DNA from: Marinobacter sp.
Lineage (GTDB): Bacteria > Pseudomonadota > Gammaproteobacteria > Pseudomonadales > Oleiphilaceae
Length of the DNA stretch: 64,000 nucleotides
Direction of reading: 5' to 3'
Assembly: GCA_014359475.1 (NCBI GenBank)
Contig: JACIZI010000013.1
Span: 22,429-86,428, forward strand
Position numbers and translations under genes: made by a program. Of this stretch, positions 1-9,820 are shown in pieces (the stretch's first letter is position 1; each line of letters opens with the position of its first letter). The notes beneath the pieces were generated by a model that had not been told where the DNA came from, made no database searches, and saw only the letters and a list, made by a program, of their open reading frames with translations.

Positions 1-415
1 GATCAGGCCCGGTCACGATGGAAAGATCCCGGTCCACCAGTCCACTCAATGAGCGCACACCGGCCGTTCTGCGCGTTACCCAGACCGGCCGGGGTAACGC
101 CAGATCACGATTCACGGCTATCAGTACCGGGTGGGGCTCGTCAGCCGGTGTACCGACGCGGAAAAGCATCGCTGCATCATCCGTGTCATTGTCGAACACC
201 ACCCGCAGCGAGCACCCTTGCTCACGCAACGACTTCTCAAGCCGGTTTCGGGCAACCTCCGGGTTGGCTTTGCCGGTCTCCACCGCCAGTACCGGATCTG
301 ATTGCTCATTGGCCCCGCCGGAGACGGGCAATCCGACTGCCAGCGTGGCTACTGCCAGAGTTATCGCGGGTCTACAAGCCAAGTGCGTGGGCCCGGTTGG
401 TAAAAAAGATGCCAC
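1..415 (-). CDS. PhnD-like periplasmic substrate-binding protein, partial (C-terminus beyond window edge)
   Basis: An open frame runs leftward off the window edge. It was read by hand in the frame that overlaps the end of nirF. A GTG start at 415 lies 12 nt after GGAGG; a TTG at 377 is an alternative. A hydrophobic stretch ending ...VGLPVSGGANE looks like a signal peptide. The rest contains GTPADEPHPVLIAVNRD and a segment VRSLSGLVDRDLSIVTG. This resembles the 'ksladLkGk...' region of PhnD/phosphonate-type binding proteins, but only about 110 residues are visible, so the family call is tentative. The overlap with nirF suggests translational coupling and a role in the nir operon, perhaps as a signal or cofactor binder. 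It could also be an unrelated secreted protein. Confidence 0.4.
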   Translation of the reverse strand, partial: MASFLPTGPTHLACRPAITLAVATLAVGLPVSGGANEQSDPVLAVETGKANPEVARNRLEKSLREQGCSLRVVFDNDTDDAAMLFRVGTPADEPHPVLIAVNRDLALPRPVWVTRRTAGVRSLSGLVDRDLSIVTGPD

Positions 416-1589
416 TGGGTTTTTCTGCCTCCAGCCTGGTGACCGGTTCCAGAGTCCGGGTGTTGTAGACCGTCACCCGATTGCTGTCCCGCGCGGATAT
501 CCAGACTTCTTCCCCCCGGGGGGTAAACTCCATATGCAGCACCGCCTCCCCCGGCTCCAGGGTGCGAATGATTTCCCGGGTACGGGAATCAATCACCTGC
601 ACCACGTCGTTGCGGGGATGGGCAAAACTTACCCAGATCTGACGATTGTCGGGGCTGGCCATCACAAATACCGGCTGACCCTGCACGGGTATCCGGTCCT
701 CCAGCGACCAGTTATTCATGTCCGCCACCAGCACCTGATGATGGCCCACCGCCGGCACAAAGGCCCGACCGTCGGCAATGGCCCAACCTTCAAGGTGAGG
801 CATCTTGTAGACCGGCATTTGCTGTTCGCCCTTGCCGTATCCCGGCAGTATTTCTTGTACACCCTCCTCCGGGTTCCACAGGTCCAGCAGGGACAGACCG
901 TCTTCCCCGAACAGGCCGGCGATGTAGTAACGCCCGTCCGGCGTAATCAATGCGTCATAAGGTGCCTCTCCGGCGTCGTAGCGTGTGACATTCATGCCTG
1001 CTGCGGCGCCCATATCCAGCGTCCAGATCTGGCCGGCATCGAACAGGCTGAACACAAAGAAGTTGCCCGGGGCGTCCACCAGCCCCACGGTCTTGGAGCG
1101 TCGGCTCGATCCATCGTCAGCTACGTAGGTGGCGGGTATGTCGGCAACCTCCTCCAGGGTGCGACTGTCAAACACCTTGACGCCGCCGGGCTCATAGTTG
1201 GAAACCGCCACATGTCGGCCATCCTGGGAGATGGCACCACCAATACTGTTGCCCGACTGGAGGACCCGATTCACCACGGAGCGTGTCAGAAGGTCGACTT
1301 TGGTCAGTCCGCCGTCCCGACCGAACACGTAACCGTACCGGCCATCCCGGGAATACACCACCGAGGCATGGGAGAGATCGCCCAACCCGGTAACACGTCC
1401 AAGCACTTCCCGGTCGGTGGTTTCAACCACCAGCACCGACCCGGTGGCCCGCTCGATGATCAGCCCCAGGTCACCGGTTCCACGCAGCGCCGGTGCCGGT
1501 TCCACCGAGTCCTCGCCGGCTGGCATCATCTGGCAGCCGGACAGCAGAGCCAGGGCAAACATTGTGGTCAACCAGTATGTGACCCTCAT
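372..1589 (-). CDS. nirF: NirF, heme d1 biosynthesis lipoprotein
   Basis: A 405-residue protein with a lipoprotein signal peptide (LLSGC, Cys19), so it should be anchored in the periplasm. The remainder is a beta-propeller related to the d1-binding domain of NirS, with repeated blades such as YSRDGRYGYVFGRDGG and ITPDGRYYIAGLFGEDG. NirF is required for late heme d1 synthesis; established work on the family assigns it a precursor dehydrogenase or carrier role. The start ATG is preceded by GAGGAA at 8 nt. It lies 29 nt downstream of nirC on the same strand and diverges from nirS. Length is normal for the family. No cytochrome c domain is present, which separates it from NirN and NirS. Confidence 0.95.
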   Translation of the reverse strand: MRVTYWLTTMFALALLSGCQMMPAGEDSVEPAPALRGTGDLGLIIERATGSVLVVETTDREVLGRVTGLGDLSHASVVYSRDGRYGYVFGRDGGLTKVDLLTRSVVNRVLQSGNSIGGAISQDGRHVAVSNYEPGGVKVFDSRTLEEVADIPATYVADDGSSRRSKTVGLVDAPGNFFVFSLFDAGQIWTLDMGAAAGMNVTRYDAGEAPYDALITPDGRYYIAGLFGEDGLSLLDLWNPEEGVQEILPGYGKGEQQMPVYKMPHLEGWAIADGRAFVPAVGHHQVLVADMNNWSLEDRIPVQGQPVFVMASPDNRQIWVSFAHPRNDVVQVIDSRTREIIRTLEPGEAVLHMEFTPRGEEVWISARDSNRVTVYNTRTLEPVTRLEAEKPSGIFFTNRAHALGL

Positions 1590-1618
1590 GAAAACAGTTC
1601 CTCTTCGAAAGCGTGAAT

Positions 1619-1975
1619 TCAGTTCTCTGCGGCGCCCGGGCCCTGCACAAATGTACCGGACTTGAGGTGTCGGCTGATCCAGAGGACCTCCTCATCACTG
1701 AGCAAATCTTTCCAGGGCGGCATGGCGGTCCCACCCACGCCATCACGGATGATCGCGGCAACCGCTTCAACCGACAGCGCCTCAAGGTTCTCCGGTAATA
1801 ATGCAGGCCCCAGTCCACCTTTCAGTGTCATACCATGACAGGAACCGCAGTCCTGCAGAACCATGTTGGTCAGTGCGCTGCCATCGGGCTCCGCCAGCAC
1901 CTGCGCCGGTAACACATTGCCCAGGATCAGGGCCAACCCGAAGATAATTTTTTCAAAGCTCATGACATTCCACAT
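1619..1975 (-). CDS. nirC: NirC, small periplasmic cytochrome c (c55X)
   Basis: A 118-residue monoheme cytochrome c with a signal peptide (IIFGLALILGNVLPAQVLA) and heme motif CGSCH at residues 43-47. A distal Met candidate lies in GGTAMPPWKDLLSDEEV. NirC is a conserved partner in nir operons, able to pass electrons to the cd1 reductase or to d1 assembly. The longest start (1975) is given. An internal ATG at 1963 is equally likely, since neither has a strong Shine-Dalgarno. It is the first gene of the leftward nirC-nirF unit, divergent from nirS across about 210 nt. Confidence 0.9.
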   Translation of the reverse strand: MWNVMSFEKIIFGLALILGNVLPAQVLAEPDGSALTNMVLQDCGSCHGMTLKGGLGPALLPENLEALSVEAVAAIIRDGVGGTAMPPWKDLLSDEEVLWISRHLKSGTFVQGPGAAEN

Positions 1976-2112
1976 TTCGCTACCGGCCTCATCCAGCCCC
2001 GATAATTTCAGGGTTACCGGTTACTACCGAGTCTGTCGAAATGTCCGGGCATGTGCGAGCACTCTTTGGGTATACCACCGGCGGGGTACAGGTGCTGATA
2101 AAACGGGCAGTA

Positions 2113-2126
2113 ATGACTTTTATCAA
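2113..2126. promoter_or_regulatory. FNR/DNR-type box upstream of nirS
   Basis: The sequence ATGACTTTTATCAA matches the TTGAC-N4-ATCAA / TTGAT-N4-ATCAA consensus of FNR, ANR and DNR at 9 of 10 fixed positions. Its centre is about 69 nt before the nirS ATG, which suits class II activation with a transcription start near 2161. Established knowledge: nirS promoters are switched on by low oxygen and nitric oxide through such factors. It may also serve the divergent nirC-nirF unit. Confidence 0.75.
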
Positions 2127-2176
2127 TGTTCTAAAACCTGATCAGGCGAACCCTATGGCTACTCTGCACAGATTGA

Positions 2177-3913
<1,737 letters not shown>

Positions 3914-3948
3914 GACGGCAATAACAGGCTGAACCCGGAGGTGGTCTG

Positions 3949-4413
3949 ATGATACCTGACAGCACCAGCAGAAGACTGATCGACATGTACCAGCGCGGTC
4001 TGCCGGTTTGCGAACGGCCATACGAACAGATGGCCCGCGAACTGGGCACCAGCGAGGACGATGTGATCAGCCGCCTGCAATCCCTTCAGGAGAATCAGGT
4101 CATCAGCCGGGTCGGCCCGGTTTTCGAACACAGCCGGGCAGGTGCAAGCCTGCTGGCAGCCGTGGCGGCACCAGACGAGCAGATCGATCTGGTTGCCGCT
4201 ACCATCAACCGTGCCCCGGGGGTAAACCACAACTACGCCCGGGAGCACACCTACAATCTCTGGTTCGTCATGACAGCACCGGATGAAGACACTCTGGAAA
4301 ATCGTCTGGACGAGCTGGAACACCAGCTTCAGCTGCCCATACTGCGGCTGCCGATGGTGGAGGGCTACCACATTGATCTCGGATTCGCTATTGACTGGGA
4401 GGCAGTGACATGA
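3949..4413 (+). CDS. nirD: NirD, siroheme decarboxylase subunit
   Basis: A 154-residue AsnC/Lrp-fold protein. The N-terminal winged helix (to about residue 60) is followed by a RAM-like domain with HNYAREHTYNLWFV. NirD, NirL, NirG and NirH form the complex that decarboxylates siroheme to 12,18-didecarboxysiroheme in heme d1 synthesis. The HNYxREH motif carries the catalytic His/Arg type residues known in this family. It was assigned as NirD rather than NirG by gene order, because both share this motif. GGAGG precedes the ATG. Its stop overlaps the nirL start by four bases (ATGA), indicating coupling. Confidence 0.9.
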   Translation: MIPDSTSRRLIDMYQRGLPVCERPYEQMARELGTSEDDVISRLQSLQENQVISRVGPVFEHSRAGASLLAAVAAPDEQIDLVAATINRAPGVNHNYAREHTYNLWFVMTAPDEDTLENRLDELEHQLQLPILRLPMVEGYHIDLGFAIDWEAVT

Positions 4414-4970
4414 GCCTCGCCAGCCAGACCCGGGCCAACCAGAGCACCTGGTTAAACACCGCACCCGACACCAGCGAGCTAGACCACATCAGCCCCTGGG
4501 GTCTTTTGCGCCTGCGCCAGCAACTGGAAATGGGCCTGCCCATTGCTCCGCGCCCGTATAAGGCGCTTGCGGAAAAAAGCGGCCTGACAGAGCAGCAGGT
4601 CATGGACGCAGTCCAGGCCTGGCAAGGCACCGGCATGATCAAACGCATCGGGCTGGTGGTGCGGCACCGCACCCTGGGCTACACCGCCAACGCCATGGTG
4701 GTATGGGATGTACCGGACCAGCAGGTCTCAGAGCTGGGCAGGAGGCTGGCCGCGGCACCGTTTGTCACCTTGTGCTACCAGCGACCGCGCCGCCTTCCGG
4801 ACTGGCCCTACAACCTGTTCTGCATGATCCATGGCACCGGCCGGGAGAGGGTTCTGCAACAGCTGGACAGCCTGGTCTCCGCACACAGTCTGGACGCAAT
4901 ACCCCGTGCCGTGCTGTTCAGCCCCCGGGCCTATCTGCAACGCGGAGGACGCTATGTCAGCAATGACTGA
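4410..4970 (+). CDS. nirL: NirL, siroheme decarboxylase subunit
   Basis: A 186-residue AsnC/Lrp-like protein of the second NirDLGH subtype. It carries CYQRPRRLPDWPYNLFCMIH instead of the HNYxREH motif, and a helix-turn-helix-like region near residues 45-75 (ALAEKSGLTEQQVMDAVQAW). It works with NirD as a heterodimeric half of the siroheme decarboxylase. The start ATG overlaps the nirD stop, and its 3' end overlaps nirG by 17 nt, so the four subunits are probably translated together. The 25-residue N-terminal extension before DHISPWGLLRL is longer than in many homologues. Confidence 0.88.
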   Translation: MSLASQTRANQSTWLNTAPDTSELDHISPWGLLRLRQQLEMGLPIAPRPYKALAEKSGLTEQQVMDAVQAWQGTGMIKRIGLVVRHRTLGYTANAMVVWDVPDQQVSELGRRLAAAPFVTLCYQRPRRLPDWPYNLFCMIHGTGRERVLQQLDSLVSAHSLDAIPRAVLFSPRAYLQRGGRYVSND

Positions 4971-5454
4971 AGCAAGCCAGAAGCCGGACACCCATACTGA
5001 CAAGCCTGTCTTTACCGACACCGAACGGGCGATCATCAACCGGCTACAGGAAGGGCTGCCCCTGACCCGCTATCCCTATGCGGATGTCGCCGCCGAACTT
5101 CAGATCGACGAAGCCACACTGCTCAGCCATCTCAAGGCGATGCTCAGCACGGGCCTGCTGACCCGCTTCGGCCCCATGTTTCACGCGGGGGAAATGGGCG
5201 GCGGTCTGACCCTGGCGGCGATGCGCATTCCGGAGTCGGAATTTGCACGGGTAACAGAGCAGGTCAACAGCTTCAGCGAGGTGGCCCATAACTATCGCCG
5301 GGAGCACGAACTCAACATGTGGTTTGTGCTGGCCACGGAAACACCGGAAGGCATTGCCGACACCATCCACCGTATTGAATCGATGACCGGCTTCCGGGTT
5401 TACAACATGCCCAAAGAGGAAGAGTTCCATGTCCACCTCCACTTCTCCGTCTGA
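4954..5454 (+). CDS. nirG: NirG, siroheme decarboxylase subunit
   Basis: A 166-residue AsnC/Lrp-like paralogue of NirD with the HNYRREHELNMWFV motif. The frame is open further upstream, to 4831, but the ATG at 4954 (MSAMTEASQK) is chosen because GGAGGA sits four bases before it and the alignment to paralogues begins soon after. It overlaps the 3' ends of nirL (17 nt) and the 5' end of nirH (26 nt). The role is shared with NirD, L and H: removal of the acetate carboxyls of siroheme in heme d1 synthesis. Confidence 0.88.
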   Translation: MSAMTEASQKPDTHTDKPVFTDTERAIINRLQEGLPLTRYPYADVAAELQIDEATLLSHLKAMLSTGLLTRFGPMFHAGEMGGGLTLAAMRIPESEFARVTEQVNSFSEVAHNYRREHELNMWFVLATETPEGIADTIHRIESMTGFRVYNMPKEEEFHVHLHFSV

Positions 5455-5968
5455 GCGATTCAGTAACCAACAGGTGGATGCTGTAGACCGGGAACTGATC
5501 CTGGCCACCCAGTCCGGCCTGCCACTGGTCAGTGACCCCTGGAAACAACTGGGAGACCAGCTTGGTCTTAGCCCCGATAAGGTGCTGGCCCGCTTCCGGC
5601 GCATGAGCGAACGGGGTGTTATCCGCCGGGTGGCGGCGGTGCCGGACCATTACCGGCTGGGTTATCGTTTCAACGGCATGACCGTGTGGGACGTGGCGGA
5701 CCAGAGCATCAGCGAGCTGGGCGCACAGGTGGGCGAACTGCCCTTCGTCAGTCACTGTTACCGGCGGCCACGCCACCTGCCCTACTGGTCATTCAACCTG
5801 TTTGCCATGGTACACGGCACCACCCGGGAAGAGGTGGAAGACAAGGCTGCGAAAATCAGGGACCTGCTTGGCGCCGACTGCAGGGGCGGCACGATCCTGT
5901 ACAGCTCCGCCATCCTGAAGAAAACCGGGCTGCGGCTGCGACGGTCCGGCACCGCCTCCGGAGGCTAA
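5429..5968 (+). CDS. nirH: NirH, siroheme decarboxylase subunit
   Basis: A 179-residue paralogue of NirL with the matching CYRRPRHLPYWSFNLFAMVH motif and a winged-helix N-terminus (LGLSPDKVLARFRRMSERG). It completes the NirDLGH set, so the locus has the four-gene form rather than the fused NirDL type. The ATG lies inside nirG. After it comes a 107-nt gap before nirJ, the only clear break in the operon. That gap contains a short run (6049-6069) reading acaccgagggcacagagg, reminiscent of dispersed intergenic repeats, but no strong terminator is visible there. Confidence 0.88.
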   Translation: MSTSTSPSERFSNQQVDAVDRELILATQSGLPLVSDPWKQLGDQLGLSPDKVLARFRRMSERGVIRRVAAVPDHYRLGYRFNGMTVWDVADQSISELGAQVGELPFVSHCYRRPRHLPYWSFNLFAMVHGTTREEVEDKAAKIRDLLGADCRGGTILYSSAILKKTGLRLRRSGTASGG

Positions 5969-6075
5969 TTGACTACACCGATTTACCCCGCCATCTACCC
6001 CACCGAAGGTATGGATAAGCGCGGGCAAAAAGCCAATAGTAAAAGCAGAAACACCGAGGGCACAGAGGATTCGCC

Positions 6076-7272
6076 ATGTTCAGAATGACCCGCTATATCA
6101 AAAGCCTGATAAACCCGGCACCGGTACGCCCGGTTCCGAAGCCCTCCGGCCCGGTGGTGATCTGGAACCTGATCCGACGCTGCAACCTGACCTGCAAGCA
6201 CTGCTACTCCATATCCGCCGACGTGGACTTCAAAGGTGAGCTGAACACAGCGGAAGTCTACGCCGTGATGGACGACCTGAAAGCCTACGGTGTGCCGGTA
6301 CTGATCCTTTCCGGTGGCGAACCGCTGATGCGCCCGGACATCTTCGATATATCCCACCGGGCCAAGGCCATGGGTTTCTATGTGGGCCTGTCCACCAACG
6401 GCACCCTGATTACCGACGACAATATCGGCAAGATTACCGAGGTGGGCTATGACTACGTGGGCATCAGCATTGACGGCCTGGGAAAGACCCACGACGAGTT
6501 CCGCCAGAAGAAAGGGGCCTTTGCTGAGTCCATGAACGCAGTACGCCTGTGCAAGGAAGCCGGCATCAAGGTGGGGTTGCGCTTCACCCTCACCCAGGAC
6601 AACTTCCCCGAATTCCCGGACATGCTGACGATGCTGGATGAGCACGATATCGACAAGTTCTACCTGTCGCATCTCAACTATTCCGGCCGGGGCGGCCGCA
6701 ACCGCAAGCGGGATGCCTGGTACGACATGACCCGCCAGGCCATGAACATGCTGTTCGACCACTGTCACCGGGAGCTGCTCAACGGCATCGAGCGGGAATA
6801 CGTCACCGGCAACAACGATGCGGACGGTCCCTTCCTGCTGCAGTGGGCCGAGGAGCATTATCCAGATCAGGCGGAAGCCCTGCGGCAGCGCCTGACCAAC
6901 TGGGGCGGCAATTCTTCCGGGGTCAATATTTCCAACATCGACAACCTGGGCGAGGTGCACCCGGATACCTTCTGGTGGGACTACAACCTGGGCAATGTGC
7001 GCCAGCGGCCCTTCTCGGAAATCTGGTCCGACACCTCCGACCCGCTGATTGCCGGCTTCCGTCAGACCCCGCGCCCGGTCAAGGGGCGCTGCGCCGCGTG
7101 CCGGTACCTGCCAATCTGCAACGGCAATACCCGGGTGCGGGCCTACAACGTGTCCGGCGATTTCTGGGAGGAAGATCCCGGCTGTTACCTCACCAACGAA
7201 GAAATCGGCGTAGCCGAAGCCCCCAGACGGGTGGCCACGCCAGTCACGGAAATACCGGTCGCCAACCTCTGA
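6076..7272 (+). CDS. nirJ: NirJ, heme d1 radical SAM enzyme
   Basis: A 398-residue radical SAM protein. The [4Fe-4S]-SAM motif CNLTCKHC has cysteines at 36, 40 and 43, followed by the GGEP motif (ILSGGEPLM). A SPASM-like C-terminal cluster region holds CAACRYLPIC and a final Cys in DPGCYLT. NirJ replaces the propionate side chains of didecarboxysiroheme with the oxo groups of heme d1. It sits between nirH and nirE. Length and both cysteine clusters are normal, so it is predicted to be functional. Confidence 0.95.
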   Translation: MFRMTRYIKSLINPAPVRPVPKPSGPVVIWNLIRRCNLTCKHCYSISADVDFKGELNTAEVYAVMDDLKAYGVPVLILSGGEPLMRPDIFDISHRAKAMGFYVGLSTNGTLITDDNIGKITEVGYDYVGISIDGLGKTHDEFRQKKGAFAESMNAVRLCKEAGIKVGLRFTLTQDNFPEFPDMLTMLDEHDIDKFYLSHLNYSGRGGRNRKRDAWYDMTRQAMNMLFDHCHRELLNGIEREYVTGNNDADGPFLLQWAEEHYPDQAEALRQRLTNWGGNSSGVNISNIDNLGEVHPDTFWWDYNLGNVRQRPFSEIWSDTSDPLIAGFRQTPRPVKGRCAACRYLPICNGNTRVRAYNVSGDFWEEDPGCYLTNEEIGVAEAPRRVATPVTEIPVANL

Positions 7273-7290
7273 CCGGCCGAGGAGCCTGCC

Positions 7291-8148
7291 ATGAACAGCA
7301 GCACACGAAAAAAATGCCTGGTGGAATTCCAGCTGGCCGAGCAACCTCTGCGGGTTGGTGAAGTCGCCATTGTCGGCACTGGCCCGGGCGACCCGGGGCT
7401 GCTGACCTTGCGCGCCCTGATGCTGATCCGACAGGCGGATGTGGTGGTCTACGACCGGCTGGTCTCCCCCCAGATCATGGAACTGGTGGGACCCGGTACC
7501 GAGCGCATTCATGTGGGCAAGGCCAGTGGCTGCCATTTTGTACCCCAGGATGAAACCAACGACCTGCTGGTAAAGCTGGCCATACAGCAACGCCGGGTGG
7601 TACGCCTGAAAGGCGGCGACCCTTACATTTTCGGTCGGGGCGGCGAGGAAGCCGAGTTTCTGGTCGACAACGATATCGACTTCCAGGTGGTGCCGGGCAT
7701 CACCTCTGCCGCCGGCTGCGCCTCCTATTGCGGCATTCCCCTTACCCACCGGGACTATGCCCAGAGCGTCACCTTCGTCACCGGTCACCGCAAGGCGGAT
7801 CAGTCGCTGGATCTGAACTGGCAGGCGCTGGCGGCACCGGGCCAGACCCTGGTGTTCTACATGGGCCTGCACAATGCCCCCGGCATCAAACGGGAACTGA
7901 TGGCCCACGGCGTACCCGGTACCTGCCCGGTCGCCCTGGTGGAACGGGGCACCACCCCGATGCAGCACATGAGTATGACCAGCCTGCTGGAGCTGGAGGC
8001 CACCATTGACCGGGAAGATTTCCAGCCACCCACGCTGATTATTGTGGGGGATGTGGTGCGGCTGGCCGACAAACTGACCCATCCGGTCGAGGCCGGCTGG
8101 GACAGCGCCCTGGTCGCACCGCTGGCCGCCGGTGGTCGAACCGCCTGA
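7291..8148 (+). CDS. nirE: NirE, uroporphyrinogen-III C-methyltransferase
   Basis: A 285-residue SUMT (CobA/CysG-A family). SAM-binding and substrate motifs include VGTGPGDPGLLTLRA (about 28-42), VVYDRLVSPQIM, RLKGGDPYIFGRGGEEAEF and VPGITSAAGCASYCGIPLTHRD. It methylates uroporphyrinogen III at C2 and C7, giving precorrin-2, the entry to siroheme and heme d1. The about 22-residue N-terminal extension before the methyltransferase core is typical of NirE. The start lies 18 nt after nirJ. A paralogous cysG elsewhere would normally supply siroheme for assimilation, and this copy is dedicated by context. Confidence 0.95.
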   Translation: MNSSTRKKCLVEFQLAEQPLRVGEVAIVGTGPGDPGLLTLRALMLIRQADVVVYDRLVSPQIMELVGPGTERIHVGKASGCHFVPQDETNDLLVKLAIQQRRVVRLKGGDPYIFGRGGEEAEFLVDNDIDFQVVPGITSAAGCASYCGIPLTHRDYAQSVTFVTGHRKADQSLDLNWQALAAPGQTLVFYMGLHNAPGIKRELMAHGVPGTCPVALVERGTTPMQHMSMTSLLELEATIDREDFQPPTLIIVGDVVRLADKLTHPVEAGWDSALVAPLAAGGRTA

Positions 8149-8188
8149 ACGATCGCAACGAGCATTAACCAGACAACCGGAGTTCCCC

Positions 8189-9685
8189 TTGCAAATCAAA
8201 GCCCTGCTGGCATCTGCCATGACCGCCATATCGCTGGTTTCCGTCACTGCACAGGCAGAGGAAGCCAATTCTACAGAAGCCCTGTATCAGCAACACTGCG
8301 CTTCCTGTCACGGTGGTGATCGGCTGGGAGGCATGGGGCCGGCCCTGCTGCCGGAGAATCTCTCACGGCTCCGCAAGGACGAGGCTCACAAGGTTATCCG
8401 CGAGGGCCGCCCAGCCACACAAATGCCCGACTTCGGGAACACGCTCTCGGACAAGGAGGTGAGCGCCCTGGCGGAATTCATCTACCAGTCGCCGGACACT
8501 GCACCTACCTGGAAGCGTGCGGACATAAAACAAAGCCACCGGGTACCCCATCCCCTGGGTTCCCTGCCGGACAAACCGGTGTTCGAAGCGGATCCGATGA
8601 ACCTGTTTCTGGTGGTGGAGCTGGGCGACCATCATGTCACCCTGCTGGATGGCGACCGGATGGAGCCGATCCACCGATTCCCCAGCCGCTACGCCCTGCA
8701 CGGCGGGCCCAAGTACAGCCCGGACGGTCGCTACGTGTACTTCGGCTCCCGGGACGGCTGGATCACCAAGTACGACATCTACAACCTGAAAGCCGTGGCG
8801 GAGGTCCGCGCCGGCATCAACATGCGCAACATCGCGGTTTCGGCGGATGGCAAGCATGTGCTGGCGGCCAACTACCTGCCCCATACGCTGGTTCTGTTTG
8901 ATGCGGACAATCTGGAACTGATGGAGATCATTCCGGTGGAGAACGACAGCGGCGAAAGCTCACGGGTCAGCGCCGTTTACGCAGCGCCCCCCAGGAACAG
9001 CTTTATTGCCGCCCTCAAGGACATTCCGGAGGCGTGGGAAGTTACCGTAGAGAACGGCGAGGCTCAGGTGCGACGCATGGAAACCGATACCTGGCTGGAC
9101 GATTTCTTTTTTGATCCCGGTTACGAGCACCTGATCGGTGCTGCGCGGGATGGCAAGCATGGTCTGGTGATCGACCTGGATACCGGCAAGACCGTCTCAG
9201 AGCTGCCCCTGCCGGGCATGCCCCACCTGGGTTCGGGCATTACCTGGGAATACCAGGGCCGGCGGGTAATGGCCACACCTCATTTCCGCATCAACGCGGT
9301 CTCCATCATCGACATGGACAACTGGGAAGTCATCAAGACCCTGGAAACCGAGGGGCCGGGCTTTTTCATGCGCAGCCATGAAAACTCTCCCTATGCCTGG
9401 GTGGATGTCTTCTTCGGCCCCAACAAGGACAAGGTTCACGTGATCGACAAACAAACCCTGCAGATCGTCAAAACCCTGCAACCGGCGCCGGGCAAGGTGG
9501 CTGCCCATGCAGAGTTCGACCGCTACGGGGAAAAACTGCTGCTGAGCGTCTGGGACAAGGAGGGTGCCGTGATCGTCTATGACGCAGATACGCTCAAAGA
9601 GCTGAAGCGAATCCCGATGAACAAGCCATCCGGCAAATACAATGTCTGGAACAAGACCCACTACGAGGAAGGCACCAGCCACTGA
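8189..9685 (+). CDS. nirN: NirN, d1-type cytochrome (heme d1 side-chain dehydrogenase)
   Basis: A NirS paralogue of 498 residues from the chosen start. A TTG at 8189 is preferred over the ATG at 8132, because CCGGAG lies just upstream and it places the signal peptide (IKALLASAMTAISLVSVTAQA) at the N-terminus. The cytochrome c domain carries CASCH at 37-41, followed by a d1-type propeller ending SGKYNVWNKTH. NirN catalyses the last step of heme d1 synthesis (dehydrogenation of dihydro-d1) and helps deliver d1 to NirS. It is the last gene of the operon. No strong terminator is visible after it. Confidence 0.93.
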   Translation: MQIKALLASAMTAISLVSVTAQAEEANSTEALYQQHCASCHGGDRLGGMGPALLPENLSRLRKDEAHKVIREGRPATQMPDFGNTLSDKEVSALAEFIYQSPDTAPTWKRADIKQSHRVPHPLGSLPDKPVFEADPMNLFLVVELGDHHVTLLDGDRMEPIHRFPSRYALHGGPKYSPDGRYVYFGSRDGWITKYDIYNLKAVAEVRAGINMRNIAVSADGKHVLAANYLPHTLVLFDADNLELMEIIPVENDSGESSRVSAVYAAPPRNSFIAALKDIPEAWEVTVENGEAQVRRMETDTWLDDFFFDPGYEHLIGAARDGKHGLVIDLDTGKTVSELPLPGMPHLGSGITWEYQGRRVMATPHFRINAVSIIDMDNWEVIKTLETEGPGFFMRSHENSPYAWVDVFFGPNKDKVHVIDKQTLQIVKTLQPAPGKVAAHAEFDRYGEKLLLSVWDKEGAVIVYDADTLKELKRIPMNKPSGKYNVWNKTHYEEGTSH

Positions 9686-9746
9686 TGCACACCGACTATT
9701 CCGGGCCTTCCTGTCAGCGCACTATCCGGGCAATCAATGACGGTAA

Positions 9747-9760
9747 GTGACTAAAGTCAT
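9747..9760. promoter_or_regulatory. Fnr-family box upstream of the Crp/Fnr regulator gene
   Basis: The sequence GTGACTAAAGTCAT is a near-perfect palindrome of the TGAC-N4-GTCA type, about 61 nt before the start of the regulator gene at 9821. This is the arrangement expected for class II activation or autoregulation by a Crp/Fnr factor. Confidence 0.6.
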
Positions 9761-9820
9761 TTAACTGGCATGCGGAATATATGAAATACTGTACCCACTC
9801 AGTGCATCGAGGTATATGCA

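Noticed and set aside
18-1616. 532-residue plus-strand frame opposite nirF
   Set aside because: It is antisense to nirF, which has a lipobox and beta-propeller repeats, and has no domain of its own.
6049-6069. Short ACACCGAGGGCACAGAGG run before nirJ
   Set aside because: It resembles a unit of dispersed intergenic repeats but has no partner arm, so it cannot be called a repeat copy.
5995-8268. 757-residue open frame on the minus strand opposite nirJ and nirE
   Set aside because: It is antisense to two clear genes of the heme d1 operon, has a poor, repetitive composition typical of GC-rich shadow frames and no recognisable domain.
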